This document shows, piece by piece, positions 1 through 11,985 of a stretch of 64,000 nt of DNA. The position numbers and the translations under genes were made by a program. Every line of letters begins with the position of its first letter. Position 1 is the first letter of the stretch. Location of the stretch: the NCBI RefSeq assembly GCF_963678635.1, contig NC_087065.1, forward strand, positions 62,894,754-62,958,753, given 5' to 3'. The notes under the pieces are model-generated. The model saw only the letters and a program-made list of their open reading frames with translations, was not told the DNA's origin and ran no database searches. Source of the stretch: Symsagittifera roscoffensis. Taxonomy: Eukaryota; Xenacoelomorpha; Acoela; Convolutidae.

Positions 1-1689
1 TACTCACTCATTTGGCATTTGGCTCTTTTTCTCTCCCCCCCCCCTCCCCCTCTCGAATGATCAGAAATTTTATGGCGTAACGAGTGGTTTTACAACGTTA
101 AGTATGAAAACCAAATACGAGGAAAAAGAGTCACTCATTTTGCCGTGCTAAATTGAAAATAAAATTTAAGAATTGAGCAGAACATACAATTTGTCTGTTA
201 ACCAGTACTGGAATAACCCTCACCATACAAAAACTGACCCCTCATCTCGTGGTAGTCAACTTCATTCACCGGAGTAACTGCTGTTATACATTGTGAACTC
301 AACCAGTTTTTTCTTTTCGAGATTTCAGTTTACATTTTTGTTAACGTATTATCGAAATGTCTGAGAAAAAAATTAAAATCAGCTTAAATAAAAAAAAAAT
401 GTAGTTAATTGATAGTCAGTGCATTTTTTGGACAGCATTGAATTTTTAGTGTCTTCGTGCTATTATATATGAAGCATTTATGAGTGAAAATTATTTTCCT
501 GTTACTGTACAGTTAGTAGTATTAAATCCATCTTAATTGAAAAAAGATTGACATAACTTCTAACAAATACTAATCAAAGTTCTTTATCTGCAGCAAAAAA
601 AAGTTCAATCGAGAAGTATTGACTGTGATGAGTTGATGTTCTTTTCCATTAGAAAATATCTTTTCTGAGTTAGAGAGTGTTTTTTGATAAAAGTGTGTTC
701 TTTATTCGCATGACGTAAGTTATACCATCTTCTTGGTTGTGCTATAGTGTGATAATTTCAGGGCTCATTTATTGGATGCTCATTTGTTGGACGTTATTTT
801 AAGTGTCTTTAAATGTGTCAATGACGGGTTCAATTTAATCCGTGGTAAGTATTTCTCCATTCATTAAATGTCTGAATCTGAATAAATCACCGGTGATGTT
901 TTATTATTACTTGGGTTTCATCTTCACGTTTCTTCTGGTTCAATCGAATCGAGTCTGCTGCTGCTGATAACACTGATAACTAATACAAAACATAACTAAC
1001 GAATACGAATCCATAACTTCTCATGTATGTGTTGCTACATCAACAAGGAATTCAACCAGTAATTATTAATGAGCTTAATTAATTTGATGAAGCGCGTGTT
1101 TGTTAATTAGCCACTGCGCATTAATTCAAATTGTTTGTATTTTTGCTTTCTCGCCATGGCGCTCTCTGTTGAAGAACTCTTGTACAGATAAGGCCATGAT
1201 ACTAGTGTATCCATGATTAGTGTAAGATTTGCTGGAGTGGCCTTGTCTCATTATACAAGAGTGTTCAGTTGGCAGTCTAAGCGAGAAGCAGATTTCAAAC
1301 GTATGGTGCAGAAGATTAATTTCGGTTTGCAGACCATACCAAGAATTGTCATTTCTTTCCGAAATACAATTTTTCATTTCAAAGTCTTTTCATCCGTTCG
1401 TTAAGTTTCTAAAAAGGCTCTAAATCCGACTCCTTCTAATATCAAATCAAAATCAATGGAATGCAAATTAGTGGCTTTGTCATACTGCTTTGAATAAGAC
1501 TAATTTTTGTAACAAAAGAAATAGCTTTTTCGTTTTGTGTCGATGAACGAAGTGAAAGCAGTTTTTTGGATCTTGCTTTTTTTCATTTTTGAGCGAACGC
1601 TTATTAGGTATTGTGGTTTTTTCCGTTTTTTTTTCAGAAGTCTTAAAAAATTGTTTACGCTCAATTTTAATTTTGGTTCATTTTAACTT

Positions 1690-1930
1690 TGTATTCCGGT
1701 GTTTATTTTTTATTTTTTTTGTTTTCCACGCAAAATCGTCCTTACAGAAAATTATCGGAGCGAGTCAAGTGATAAATCATCTTAAAACCATTACAGTCGT
1801 AATTCGAACGACATTTAAAAATTTCCAATTTTTACCAATGTCAAGAAAAACCGGTTTGAAATTTTTCGGTTTTGTTTTGATTCGAGCAAATAAAGCGAGC
1901 GAGCATGCTTAAAATAGCTTATTTTAATGG
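1690..1930 (+). repeat. dispersed repeat R2 (GATATATCA-type) copy
   Basis: This segment shares an ordered series of short motifs with many other places in the window: a ccacgcaaaatc block, a (t)gata(ta)atca-type core, cgaacgacatttaaaaattt, gagaaaaaccggtttgaaat, and a run ending gcgaataaagcgagcgagca. Relatives occur at 11985-12480, 17366-17900, 26040-26510, 31570-32040 and 37600-38000, and inverted at 47660-48190 and 49800-50320. No ORF is conserved between copies, so this looks like a non-autonomous element. Exact ends and target duplications were not resolved. Confidence 0.6.
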
Positions 1931-3399
1931 ATCAAAAGCTTGCAATAGTTACCCTTGCGAAAAGGAAGGGTATTGCAATCTGGTACTATACTTTTTGTTC
2001 CTGTAAACAACTTTAAAAAACAACTGGTTAAAAAATTTGTAACAATGTAAAATTGATTTCGGCCTAATTTTTGTCGGCTTTTTTGCCGGGTGTTTTTCTT
2101 AGAATATTCTATGCAGTTGATTATTAAATTCAATTCGAAGAAAATAATGTTATGAAAGGCTTTTTCATACACGTTTTTTAACACGCTTTTCTATACGCGC
2201 TAAAACTTTCCGCTTGAAAAGAAAAACTTAGAAGCGCTTTTTTGGTTGATTTTTTTTTATTTTCAAAAGTAACGTCCATGCTTTGGAAGAGGAAGTATCG
2301 TGATTGAGACATCGAACTGAATAATTTTGCTTCAATAAAAATTAATTGTCGGACTATCGCTTTTATCTTCAAGTGTGAAAAATCGAAGTGAGTATCACTA
2401 CTCAGCCGTGACTTTTTTCGTTTTGAAGCGTCAATGAACGTTGTTTAATAGGAAGAAATCGAAATTTGATCACGCCCAGATTAATATTTTGCCGTTTGAC
2501 TTTTGATTTTTTAAGTTCTTCTCCATTTTATTTGCTAAAAGCGTTAAAGCGCCAGTGTAAAAGCTAGACATAATACGCTTTCTAATTAAGAAAATGAAAT
2601 GGCGCGAAAAAAGTAAGCTCAAGGTTCGAAAGTGGATTTTCAGTTTTAGATTTACCAGCGGAACAAAAAAATCCTTTATTGATCCAGTTTCCTCTTACTG
2701 CGCTAGCTCTATTAAGTGGTTATGATTATGAAGAAGTGTTTATCAAAAATTATTTTTGAAATTTGAAGAAATTAAACGTGGTATGTTTTTTCTTCGAGTT
2801 AAGAAAGTTTCAAGAACCATTGTTTTTCGTCCAACTATTTGTTGGCCATGCTTTTTTTTCAACGAAAAAGTAGATTTGATTTTTTGCGTTGACTGTCAAA
2901 GTTGAGTGTCGAACAGCAAGTAAAGAGATCACAAAAAAGGGCGTTTTCTTATTTGTCTGCTTATGTTTTTCCGGTTTAGTTGCCACAACGTTGAATTGTT
3001 TTGTTTTTTCTGTACGCCAGTCAGGTGGTAGTTGCTTTTAGTCTTTGATTTTTCTGCTATTTTTAATTTTACAAGCTTTGACTTCCTATATTTTTTATTT
3101 ACTTTTTTCGCTTAAAATTTTTTCTTCCCGACTGATTTTGGCTTATTTTTTTATCGGCTTAGTTACCTATTTTTGAATAGTATCAAGGTAAAAACAATTT
3201 TTATGCTTCTCTCTGGATCGCACAAAGTGCTAAAAATTTCATGACAACAAATTTTTTCGGCTTTTTGTATTCGTTTCATTTTGTTCCGCTTGATAGGTTT
3301 CAGCCTATATTAAATCGGCTTAACTGCCTCATATTGCGTCTTTCGACAAGCAACAAAGGTTTAACTGCCTCTTATTCCGTCTTTCGAGCGGAATCAATA

Positions 3400-3615
3400 G
3401 TTTAATCATTAATCCAGTTTTCTCAAATTAGGTTGTTTTATCAAAAAAGCGTCAACTATAAATTTTTCTTTAAATTCAAGTGTGGTTTAGGGCCATATAT
3501 TTTTTTTGATTTTCAAAAATTGAAATTTTTCAAAAAACAAGTCAGTTTTTGTTTCCGCTTCCTAGCGTTCATTGACTCCTCTCCAACTGTCTATTTGTTA
3601 TGTTATAATTCTTGC
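3400..3615 (+). repeat. dispersed repeat with a relative at 34860-35095
   Basis: The order of motifs (ccagttttctcaaatt, then atcaaaaaagcg, then aagtcagt...tttgttt, then gcgttcattga) is repeated at 34860-35095 on the same strand. An inverted relative appears near 51560-51660, where tcaatgaacgcaatt occurs. Divergence is high. No coding potential is conserved between copies. This is probably an old non-autonomous transposon. Confidence 0.45.
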
Positions 3616-3889
3616 AAATTTTCATACTTTGTTCAATTTCCTTTTTTTAAATAAATCTCCAAGCTTCTGCTGGCAGTGTTTATTTTTGTTGGAGTAGCTG
3701 CCACATCACGGCTTTTTCTTATGATCTAAGCCTTTTTTTGCGAAGAAAGTTTCGAAGTTGAAATTAGTACACATGTGATAGCTAGTGTATTGCAACCGGG
3801 TTCTATTTTTCCAATTAACACATTTGTTCACAGAATGGTCAAAAGTAAAAATGGTAAATTTAGATTCTCTTCATATTGAATTCAATTTT

Positions 3890-3970
3890 CTGTGCATCTC
3901 GGGCACACTTTGTAGGGAGGTAACGAGTGCGCCAAGGTCCTGAGTTTGAGTCTGGCAGGATCTTTTTTTT
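3890..3970 (+). other. possible degenerate tRNA-like/SINE head
   Basis: A less AT-rich stretch contains a B-box-like string, gagtttgagtctgg, followed by caggatc and a T run. That is the layout expected of a pol III unit. The B-box deviates from the consensus at the invariant C, and no complete cloverleaf could be folded by eye. This is a weak call that may be coincidental. Confidence 0.2.
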
Positions 3971-4889
3971 TCAAAAGGGAATTGTTCCGTTTTAAAAAAA
4001 TTGTCAGCTTATTTTTTTGTCTGCTTGTGCTTTGTCGGCTTAATTTCCATATCGTAGAAATGTTTTTTTTTGGCTGTACATAATTTACATTGTAGTTGAT
4101 TTTAGTGTTTTGATTTACTTTTGCTGCTTGTAGTTTTACTAGCCTTGACTTGGGTGTTTTTTGTTTATATTTATTTGTCTTAGTGGCCTTTTTATTGCGT
4201 CGTTTGATGGTCAAAGAAATTGTTTATGTGCGTGTGGGTGTTTTGAGGAAGAGAAAGACTCGAACATTCTTTATTCGTTTTTATGTTTTTTGAGTTTTTT
4301 CCGGCTGAAACGGTTTCTGCTAAGATACTTTTGGTTTTCTCAGGGGAGTAGCGCCTATCTATAATATCCAGTCGTACCAAGCGAAAGTTTGAACGCGGTT
4401 TTTTCGAATTTGGTTTGCTAAGAGAAAAGTGAAGACTGAAAGTTCTCCCATTTTTAGGGGAAAGAACATTTTTAAACTTGCTAGTGTAGTCTTTTTTGGC
4501 AGTCTCCTCATTTCGTTTTTACCAAAGTGAGACGGAATTGGCGAGTGATATATATGGAAGTCATCTCAGTCATGAACTTAGATGCATTGATCAATCAATG
4601 AATTTAAACTGAGTCGAGGAAAACTGGTCTGAATATTTAAGCTTTTCAGACTTATTTTTCTGTTTTTCTTGCCATTTTTCTTCTTTACCCCATTTGACAA
4701 TTTGAAAACACAAAATAAAATCGCTAACCTTATTAACAAGAAAAACGCTTGTGCTAAAGGATCAGTCCTTTTTCGAACCAAACTAGCTAAATTCGGAATT
4801 AGTTTCTTATTTACACAAGCAATGCTTGTGTTATAGAATGAACTATCTTTTTTTTCCAACCTCAGTCGAAAATATTGTTGCGATAAAAT

Positions 4890-5365
4890 GTGTTTTTTTA
4901 GACAAATTTTGACTTTTTAACTGGCCATTTTTGACGGAATATTTTTATATCATTCAAAAGGTATTGATGTCTTGGGCTTAAATTTGAAAAGATATTTCAT
5001 CTGTGATCATTTTTTGTAAAGTATTGGGGGTTTAAATATTGCCATTTTGGCCCATTTGGGACAATTAACGCGCGATATATTTCGCGCTATTAACGCGTAA
5101 GCGAGATTTAATCCGTCTTAGAAATCGTTCCAAATTGGTTTAACGAAGCTTATTTGCCATTATTGATTTGTTACAAGGAGCGAAATCTATTCCTTTACTT
5201 TATATGGCGTGTTGGGGGATGGTTTTCACAAAAAAATCTAAATTTTTTAAGAAAAAATTTTTATTTGATTTAATTACATTAATTTTTTTTGTTATTACTG
5301 CTCTGTAGACCTTAAAAGGCAGTCGGAACATTCAGTGCTTCGCTCTGATACGAGCAGTCTTGTTG
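4890..5365 (-). repeat. dispersed repeat R1, full-length copy at the left edge of unit 1
   Basis: Read on the minus strand this matches the elements at 40148-40640, 40757-41230, 50405-50850 and 61705-62190. The shared order is gactgctcgtatc, then gccctgaatgttccgactgcc, then ggagcagtaataa, then cgttaatagcgcgaaata, then cccaaattggccaaaatgg. Partial copies begin units 2 and 3 at 18354 and 27452. The tandem-unit junctions fall inside this repeat, so recombination between R1 copies is a plausible cause of the amplification. No ORF is visible. Confidence 0.7.
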
Positions 5366-5769
5366 AGTTTTGAAATCGTTTAAAGTTTTCTGTTCTTTTG
5401 AATTTTCTGATTTCTAACAAAATATAAATGACTTATTAATTTCGAAGTTAAGCTCCAAAGACATTGTTCGTTTCGAGCCCTTGTAAAAGTTTGTTCGCTC
5501 ATTTGACCCCAAATTGACTGAATTGTGACTAAAATTTCAAGACAAATTTCATCAATAAGAATACTGATGCTTAATATTCGAAGTACAAATCTATTATCTA
5601 TTATATATTTAAATGCGGGCTTCACTATCTCGCCATGTTTAAGCTTTTTCAACGTATTATTTTTGCATGTTTAAGCTATATCGTATATTGCCATGGTTAA
5701 GAATTTTTTTCGATTTTCCAATTTGATTTTAGTGGTTAATTTATCGAGTTTAATTTAAGCAGCCCAATA

Positions 5770-8340
5770 TCGAATTAGGGGTTGCGAATTTGGCTTCCAA
5801 TTTTGAATGCCCGAATCATTTTAGTTAACGAGAAGACAATTTTTGAGATTTTTTCAAAAATTTTCAGAAATTTCAAATAAAATAATTTACAAAACTTGAA
5901 GTTCCCAACCTTGTAGTTGGGTATTGTCAGAGTACTCTAAGGGATTACAAGCCTTGCCTCCAAATATGACTGTTCAAATCCTTGTAGTTTTCGAGATATG
6001 ACGTTTTTTGTGATTTTTTCAAAAATTTTCAGAAAATAAAAATTCTTAGTTTTTTAAAAATCTGAAATTACCAACCCTGTAGTTAGGTCCTGCCAGAGTA
6101 CTCTCAAAGGTTGCGAATCTTATCTCCAAATATGACCTCTCAATTCTTTGTAGTTTTCGAGATTTTACATTTTTTGTGATTTTTTCAAAAATTTTCAGAA
6201 AAACTAAAATTATGATTATTTTTTTAAAATCTGAAAATCCCAATCCTGTAGTTGGGTACTGTCAGAGTACTATCAGGGATTGCGAATCTTGCCTCCAAAT
6301 ATGACTGTTCAAATCCTTGTAGTTTTCGAGATATGACGTTTTTTGTAATTTTTTCAAAAATTTTCAGAAAACTTAAATTATGATTATTTTTTAAAAATTT
6401 GAAATTTCCAACACTGTAGTTGGGTACTGTCAGCGTACTATCAAGGATCGCGAATCTCGCCTCCAAATATGACTGCTCAAATCCTTGTAGTTTTCGAGAT
6501 TTGATCTTTTTTGTGGTTTTTCAAAAATTTGCAGAAAATTTTAATTAATTTCTCAAAATTTGAAAATCCCAACCTTGTAGTTGGTTGCCGTCAGAGTACT
6601 CTAAGGAATTACAAGTGTTGCCTCCAAATTTGATTGTTCAAATCTTTGTTTTTTTGAGATATGACGTTTTTTGATTTTTTCAAAAAGTTTTCAGAAAATT
6701 TAAATTATTTTGCAAAATCTTTCAGAAAATTTTGCAAAATCTGAAATTCCTAACCCTGTAGTTAGGTCCTGTCAGAGTACTCTCAAAGATTGAGAATCTC
6801 GCCTCCAAGTTTGACTGCTCAATTCTTTGTAGTTTTCGAGATATGACGTTTGTGATTTTTTCAAAAGTTTTCAGAAAATTTAAATTATTTTTCTTCAAAA
6901 AGTCTGAAATTCCCAACCCTGTAGTTAGGTCCTGTCAGAGTACTCTCAAGGATTGCGAATCTTGCCTCTAATTATGGTTGCTCAATTCTTTGTAGTTTTC
7001 GAGAGGTGACGTTTTTTGTGATTTTTTCAAAAGTTTCAGAAAGTTTATATTAATTAGTTTTCACAATTTGAATTTTCCAACGCTATAGTTCGGTGTTGTC
7101 ACGGTACTCTAAAGAGTTGCAAATCTTGCCACATACGACTGTTAAACGCAACTGCTCAAATGCTTTTAATTTCCGAGATGTGACGTTTTTTGATTTTTTC
7201 AAAGTTTCTCAAAAAACTTATCTACAAAGAAATTCAAAAAAGTTTGAAACTACTAACTTGATGAAGATGCAACCTTATTGTCAGCGTACACCCAGGCGTC
7301 TCAAAATCAAATCTTGCCTTTTAATATGAATGCTCAAATCCTTTTAGTTTTCGAGATATGACGTTTTTTGATTTTTTCAAAAAGTTTTCAGAAAATTTAA
7401 ATTATTTTGCAAAATCTTTCAGAAAATTTTGCAAAATCTGAAATTCCTAACCCTGTAGTTAGGTCCTGTCAGAGTACTCTCAAAGATTGAGAATCTCGCC
7501 TCCAAGTTTGACTGCTCAATTCTTTGTAGTTTTCGAGATATGACGTTTGTGATTTTTTCAAAAGTTTTCAGAAAATTTAAATTATTTTTCTTCAAAAAGT
7601 CTGAAATTCCCAACCCTGTAGTTAGGTCCTGTCAGAGTACTCTCAAGGATTGCGAATCTTGCCTCTAATTATGGTTGCTCAATTCTTTGTAGTTTTCGAG
7701 AGGTGACGTTTTTTGTGATTTTTTCAAAAGTTTCAGAAAGTTTATATTAATTAGTTTTCACAATTTGAATTTTCCAACGCTATAGTTCGGTGTTGTCACG
7801 GTACTCTAAAGAGTTGCAAATCTTGCCACATACGACTGTTAAACGCGACTGCTCAAATGCTTTTAATTTCCGAGATGTGACGTTTTTTGATTTTTTCAAA
7901 GTTTCTCAAAAAACTTATCTACAAAGAAATTCAAAAAAGTTTGAAACTACTAACTTGATGAAGATGCAACCTTATTGTCAGCGTACACCCAGGCGTCTCA
8001 AAATCAAATCTTGCCTTTTAATATGAATGCTCAAATCCTTTTAGTTTTCGAGATAAGACTTTTTTTCAATTTTTTTTTCCGGGAAACTTAGGTTTAAAAC
8101 AATTCACAAAATTTTGGATTCCTAACCCTATAGTAGGGTGCTCTCAGGGACTCTCAGTGGTTGCAAATCTGGCCTCCAAATTTCTCCAGAGGCACATTAA
8201 GTTTTCGAGATGACGCTTTCAAAATGGTAATAAAAAGAAAGTTTAAAAGTTCGAAATTACCAACCCTGTAATTGGGTGCAGTCAGAGTACACAAAAAGTT
8301 TGCAGATGTTTTTTTCCAAGATATGCGGTTTTTCATGAGC
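5770..8340 (+). repeat. satellite array, about 15 monomers of 165-170 bp
   Basis: Each monomer carries ccaaccctgtagttggg, gtcagagtactctca, gcgaatcttgcctcc, a gttttcgagatatgacgtt string and a gattttttcaaaaatttt string. The first string recurs near 5904, 6071, 6239, 6410, 6569, 6751, 6914, 7078, 7250, 7447, 7611, 7775, 7947, 8125 and 8262. The last monomers (7950-8340) are divergent. The ccaac...gttgg pair can form a short hairpin in most monomers. Open frames in this region are satellite artefacts. Confidence 0.9.
6650..8042 (+). repeat. 697-bp higher-order duplication within the satellite
   Basis: A block of about four monomers (about 6650-7346) is followed directly by a near-identical copy (about 7347-8042). 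Equivalent points are exactly 697 bp apart; for example, 6722 corresponds to 7419 and 7093 to 7790. Within the pair I could see only about one substitution, aacgcaact versus aacgcgact. Adjacent monomers inside one block differ much more. The duplication is therefore recent and worked on multi-monomer units. Confidence 0.85.
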
Positions 8341-8514
8341 TGTCGAAAAACTTCGAAGCGCCGAAGGTGCGTTAAACGCTAGTCTTCTTATGAAGTAAAC
8401 GAGGTGCTGCGCCAGAGAGGCAACAAAACTACTGGCCCTTAGACAAAGTTTAACGGTAGAAATCTAGGCTTGCTATATTTCTTCTTCAGAAAAATGGCGT
8501 AACGGTAATTTTGT

Positions 8515-8522
8515 TATAAATA
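8515..8522 (+). promoter_or_regulatory. possible TATA box of gene copy A
   Basis: TATAAATA lies about 180 bp upstream of the exon 1 ATG at 8702 and is followed by two direct copies of atactgagctag. The same TATAAATA is kept in front of copies B and C (near 20690 and 22700). In copy D the corresponding sequence reads tgtaaata and only one atactgagctag remains. No transcription start is shown by the sequence, so the role is inferred from position and conservation. Confidence 0.35.
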
Positions 8523-8701
8523 CTGAGCTAGCTGATGAATACTGAGCTAGAGTTTCGAACTTCGCGATTTTGTTTTCTGGTTAATGCGAACACATTTTAT
8601 AATTTAAAACGGTTTCTTCTGGTGTAAAAGCTTTTTTGTTAATCAGTTTTAGATGTGTAGTATGTGAGACAGCTTGTGTTGAGGAAAGTAGATGTCTATA
8701 G

Positions 8702-10067
8702 ATGGCGACCGCCTTTGACTATTCAACCGACAATTCATCTGCGGCGGCTGCCAGCGGAATAGACAGTGGAATTGAGGTGATTTTGATTTTGTTGGACAGA
8801 AACAGTAGTAATTAAACGTAAAAGTAAAAAGAAGAACTGGGTTCAAGTGCATAAGGTCTATATTATACTTGGAATGGTCCATTTTTCACAATCTTTTTGA
8901 ACCAATGCTGGGAGGAGATCGTTCACTTGGGTAAGCATGATATTTTCAGTCAATTACAAAGTTGGTTGAAATTGGCGTTATCTGTTAGCGGATGGTCATT
9001 CACTTTTATAGTTCCCAAAAAAATTAGTCATGGAAGATTCCTCGCATTTTCACAATTAAAATGATCAAAAATAGTTTTTAATGGTGCGTAGCTGCGAACA
9101 GCCAATTTTTGATCGTTTTAGATCGATCGCAACTTGACTAGTTCCAGTCCCGCAATGTCTGACGAAAGCAGTGCTGGAAAATCTAAACAATGCAGTTTTG
9201 ATAGCGGCAGTAAAAGTGCCAACGGCAATGTCAAAAAACAGACATCAGGAAACAACGCAGTCCTCGATATCAAAACAACAGCGGCGTCTTCCGGTGGCTC
9301 TTCTGGTTCCGGATCTCAACACAGTAGAGGCGGAAGCAGAGGAGCCGCTGCAGGGGGAGGTTCAAATGGTGCTGCAAAGAAGAATCTCTTACCACACAGC
9401 CTGTGAGCTCTCATGGTTTCGAAAGTGGTCTGAAAAACATCTGAACTGAGTTGGCAGAACTCAAAAACTTGATGTTTTACCTGACATAAAATTTCTATGT
9501 TAGCGTTTCAGATCTTTCAGAATCTGCTATATGGGTTAATTGACACTTAATTTCCCAGTTGTAATGTGCTGTTTTCACCATCTGTCTTTATGTTTAGACT
9601 GTCAATTCCTCCCAAGTCCACCGCAATTGAAAGCCAGCCACTAGTCGACCTCGAGAACCTAGAGTATGTATTGCGCCATCTTCACCTCTGATCCTTTATC
9701 ACATCAGTAGTCTTAAACATGATTTGTGGATCAAGTAATTGGCGTTCAATGTTATAATTGTTGTTTAGTTCTGGAGAAGAGGACGACGGCTTTGCTTTGC
9801 CGCTGCCAGTTATTCAGCACAACGCTATGGGGAAGAAAGACGTTAGTACCACTTCTGAGTTTCCTTATTTTTCATTACGTCAAGCAAAGTTTTAGGTTTA
9901 TGTTAACCAAGAGCCTTTTGAATCTGATTATCATTGCCCTCGGCTTTATTGTACAGGCGATATTTTGCTGTAAACTCTCGGCAGCACTGGAAATAAAGCG
10001 TGGAATGTTGAAACAACTGCACGGCCGCTTTCCTGATGCTAAAATTTTTCATTTGAAGTATCATTAG
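8702..10067 (+). CDS. Ser/Gly-rich small protein gene, copy A (five-exon model)
   Basis: I do not recognise this protein. The model is exon 1 8702-8776 (MATAFDYS...), exon 2 9122-9402, exon 3 9598-9663, exon 4 9769-9841 and exon 5 9957-10067. All introns are GT-AG with T-rich acceptors, and phases match at each junction (0, 2, 2, 0). The predicted protein is about 200 aa. Its N-terminal half is rich in Ser, Gly, Ala and Lys (residues about 13-118) and likely disordered. It is followed by an acidic SGEEDDGF motif, and a short C-terminal part, AIFCCKLSAALEIKRG, ends in HLKYH. Exon 2 is kept open in all four copies, which favours coding. Further splice-like sequence at 10311-10509 could supply alternative 3' exons. 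There is no signal peptide or membrane segment. The exon chain is inferred. Confidence 0.45.
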
Positions 10068-10310
10068 GTAATTTGTTAAGTTATTCTGTCTTTTTCGTTG
10101 AAGTATACGAAGTGAATTTTGCCAGTAGCTCTGTCTCTGTATCAACGAGGTACGACTACGAGTGAGTCTGATAGAATAGTTTTTATATGAAATTTTGTGA
10201 GAGTGCTTGGAAATCGATTCATAGCTTACAACTAAATTTTTCTAAACGAGACAACTAACGAGAGATGTCTGTATTTTTCAGCAATCTCACATTTGTTTGA
10301 TTTAGTACCG

Positions 10311-10509
10311 CCGAGTGCAGACGAAAGAGCCCTGGTCCCCCAAAGAGATCCGTTTCGGAGGAGGAGGTGGTGGTGGTGGTTTTTCTCTAACTGACAGTGG
10401 GGACGAATTGGACCTGATCCCACCCTCGGTCCCCCGTTCCAGGTGCTCCTGTGTCAGTCTGTGTCCTTCTATGTTCTCTTACTCCTACCACAAAACCGGA
10501 CAAAACTAA
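10311..10509 (+). other. possible alternative 3' exon(s) of gene copy A
   Basis: This block is less AT-rich than its surroundings and is conserved in units 2 (24312-24510) and 3 (29845-30043). An acceptor-like ttgatttag precedes a frame reading STAECRRKSPGPPKRSVSEEE. Another frame reads a Gly run (GGT/GGA repeats at 10358-10380), then TDSGDELDLIPPSVP, and stops at 10509. I could not join either frame cleanly to exon 5. The minus-strand frame over the same bases is only the complement of the GGT run. Confidence 0.3.
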
Positions 10510-11985
10510 TTTCAATATAAATCAAAAAAGAAATAAATGTTCAAATTTAAACAGAGGCGTGAGAGTAGTTATTCGATATAATACGAATGAACAATAATTT
10601 TTTATTTCTCAGTTCTTTTATTATGACCCACGCCTTGTGTTTTTCGGACTTAACTCTCTGTACAAAGCAAATGCAATATACAATTGTTTATTTTCTTACA
10701 TACTCCATTTATATAGTTTGTTCGTTTTTAGATTGTACATTTAATCATATACGATGGTGCATTGTTGTTCCTTATTGAAATCCCCTTTAATTAATTATCT
10801 TGAAAGTATATTTTTTAAAGCCTGTGTATTAGAATGCTATTCAGTTGAGTTCATGCAGGAAGCAGAAGCTAGGGATCACTAACTCAAAAAACAAACTTTT
10901 TCGCTGCAATGCTTGAAAGGAATTTGTTCTGCTATACTACCGGTTCAAATTATTTCTGTCGTTTTTTCGATCTCTCAATGGAAAAAACTATGACAAAGCC
11001 TAGAGTTTTTTCAGCTAACCCGAATGTAAATTTACTCGAACTGGACTATTTTATCGTCTAAGACGCTAGATGATCAAATTGGATTTTTACTTGTGATTGT
11101 TCATTACAACTTGATAAGGATGATGGAGGAGTCGAAATCGATAGGGTCTCTATTTAACTATCCCCCTTCCTATTGCAACTGGGGGAAGTCCGTTACTAGG
11201 TAAAAAAAAATCCGCTTATGCATATCCACTAATTTAATTGTTTATAGGGTTTTTTCTACTAGGAACCATAGAAAAAGAAGGTAATTGAACCATAGTTAGC
11301 AGTTGAACCATAAAAGATAGTTGAACCATATTGGTAGTTGAACCATAGAAGGTAGTTGAACGATATGAACCATAGAATTAGTTGAAGATATCCATTTGAC
11401 CTAAACTTTGGCTAATAATTGACGATTTTACTTAAACAGAGGCCTACTAAATTAATATACATCAATCAGCGATGTTTCTCCTGGATATCTATTTTTGTTA
11501 GCAAGGAAAAAAATGATTGCAATGGTCCTTTCCACTACGTGGTCGGAACAGTAAAGCGTGAATATTTTTCTCAAATTTGTCGTGATATATTGTCGATTCT
11601 ATACCTAATAAAGTATGACAAATAGCGATCCTGTTATGGGCACATGTGTGACAGAGGGGGTACGGTACCAGTTCGAAATAATTCCAAGTAAATACGCCGC
11701 ATGGTCGTTTTTTATTTTATTCGATATTTAAGTGCCATTGCCTAAACAATAAATTGAAGACATTCGCATTATCTACTGTCGGGACTGTTCGTTTCTTGTG
11801 ACCCCTCAATCAACTTGTACTCTGTCATGAATTTCAATGTCGAGTAAGACTTGCCACCTATGCTAATATTTCACCAAGGCTTCAATACCTCAACTCAATA
11901 TCTAAAATTTAAGCTGAACTTGCTTTTACAGAGTCTGAAACGCTGGCTGACGTTTGCTGCAGGGTATTATAAAAATGTTTCTACT
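10510..11985. other. unit-1 downstream spacer, no gene seen
   Basis: This stretch is AT-rich and colinear with 24511-26040 and 30044-31570. Short frames at 10587-10778 and 11419-11625 are shared between units simply because the DNA is duplicated. They carry no domain signature, and their lengths vary through indels. The only structured element is the short tandem repeat at 11268-11395. Confidence 0.6.
11268..11395 (+). repeat. short imperfect tandem repeat (agttgaaccata)
   Basis: There are about six imperfect copies of an 18-22 bp unit with core gttgaaccata, separated by variable A/G-rich linkers. The same array with the same number and order of copies occurs at about 25255-25380 and 30795-30925. 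It therefore predates the unit duplication and has not changed copy number since. Confidence 0.75.

Larger units (their letters stand above)
1..4890. other. AT-rich region without a recognisable gene
   Basis: I see no convincing exon chain, RNA gene or intact transposon ORF here. The sequence is T-rich with long homopolymer runs, and a C-rich tract lies at about 36-53. Open frames such as those at 1589-1912 and 3882-4214 are low-complexity and lack domain signatures. Two dispersed repeats can be recognised because relatives occur elsewhere in the window: the TGATATATCA-type repeat at about 1690-1930, and a block at about 3400-3615 that resembles 34860-35095. Confidence 0.6.

Noticed and set aside
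3882-4214. 110-codon minus-strand frame rich in Lys, Asn and Gln
   Set aside because: Low-complexity product of T-rich DNA, without a domain, splice context or relative elsewhere in the window.
6224-7613. Repeated minus-strand frames beginning MGISDF or MEARFA
   Set aside because: They follow the satellite monomers and stop or shift with monomer indels; no independent coding signal.
10232-10423. Minus-strand frame with a His run over the GGT repeat, seen in three units
   Set aside because: It is the complement of the GGA/GGT run and is repeated only because the units are duplicated.
11268-11395. Regular gttgaaccata repeats considered as a CRISPR-like array
   Set aside because: Spacers are short and low-complexity, there are no cas genes, and the DNA is clearly eukaryotic.
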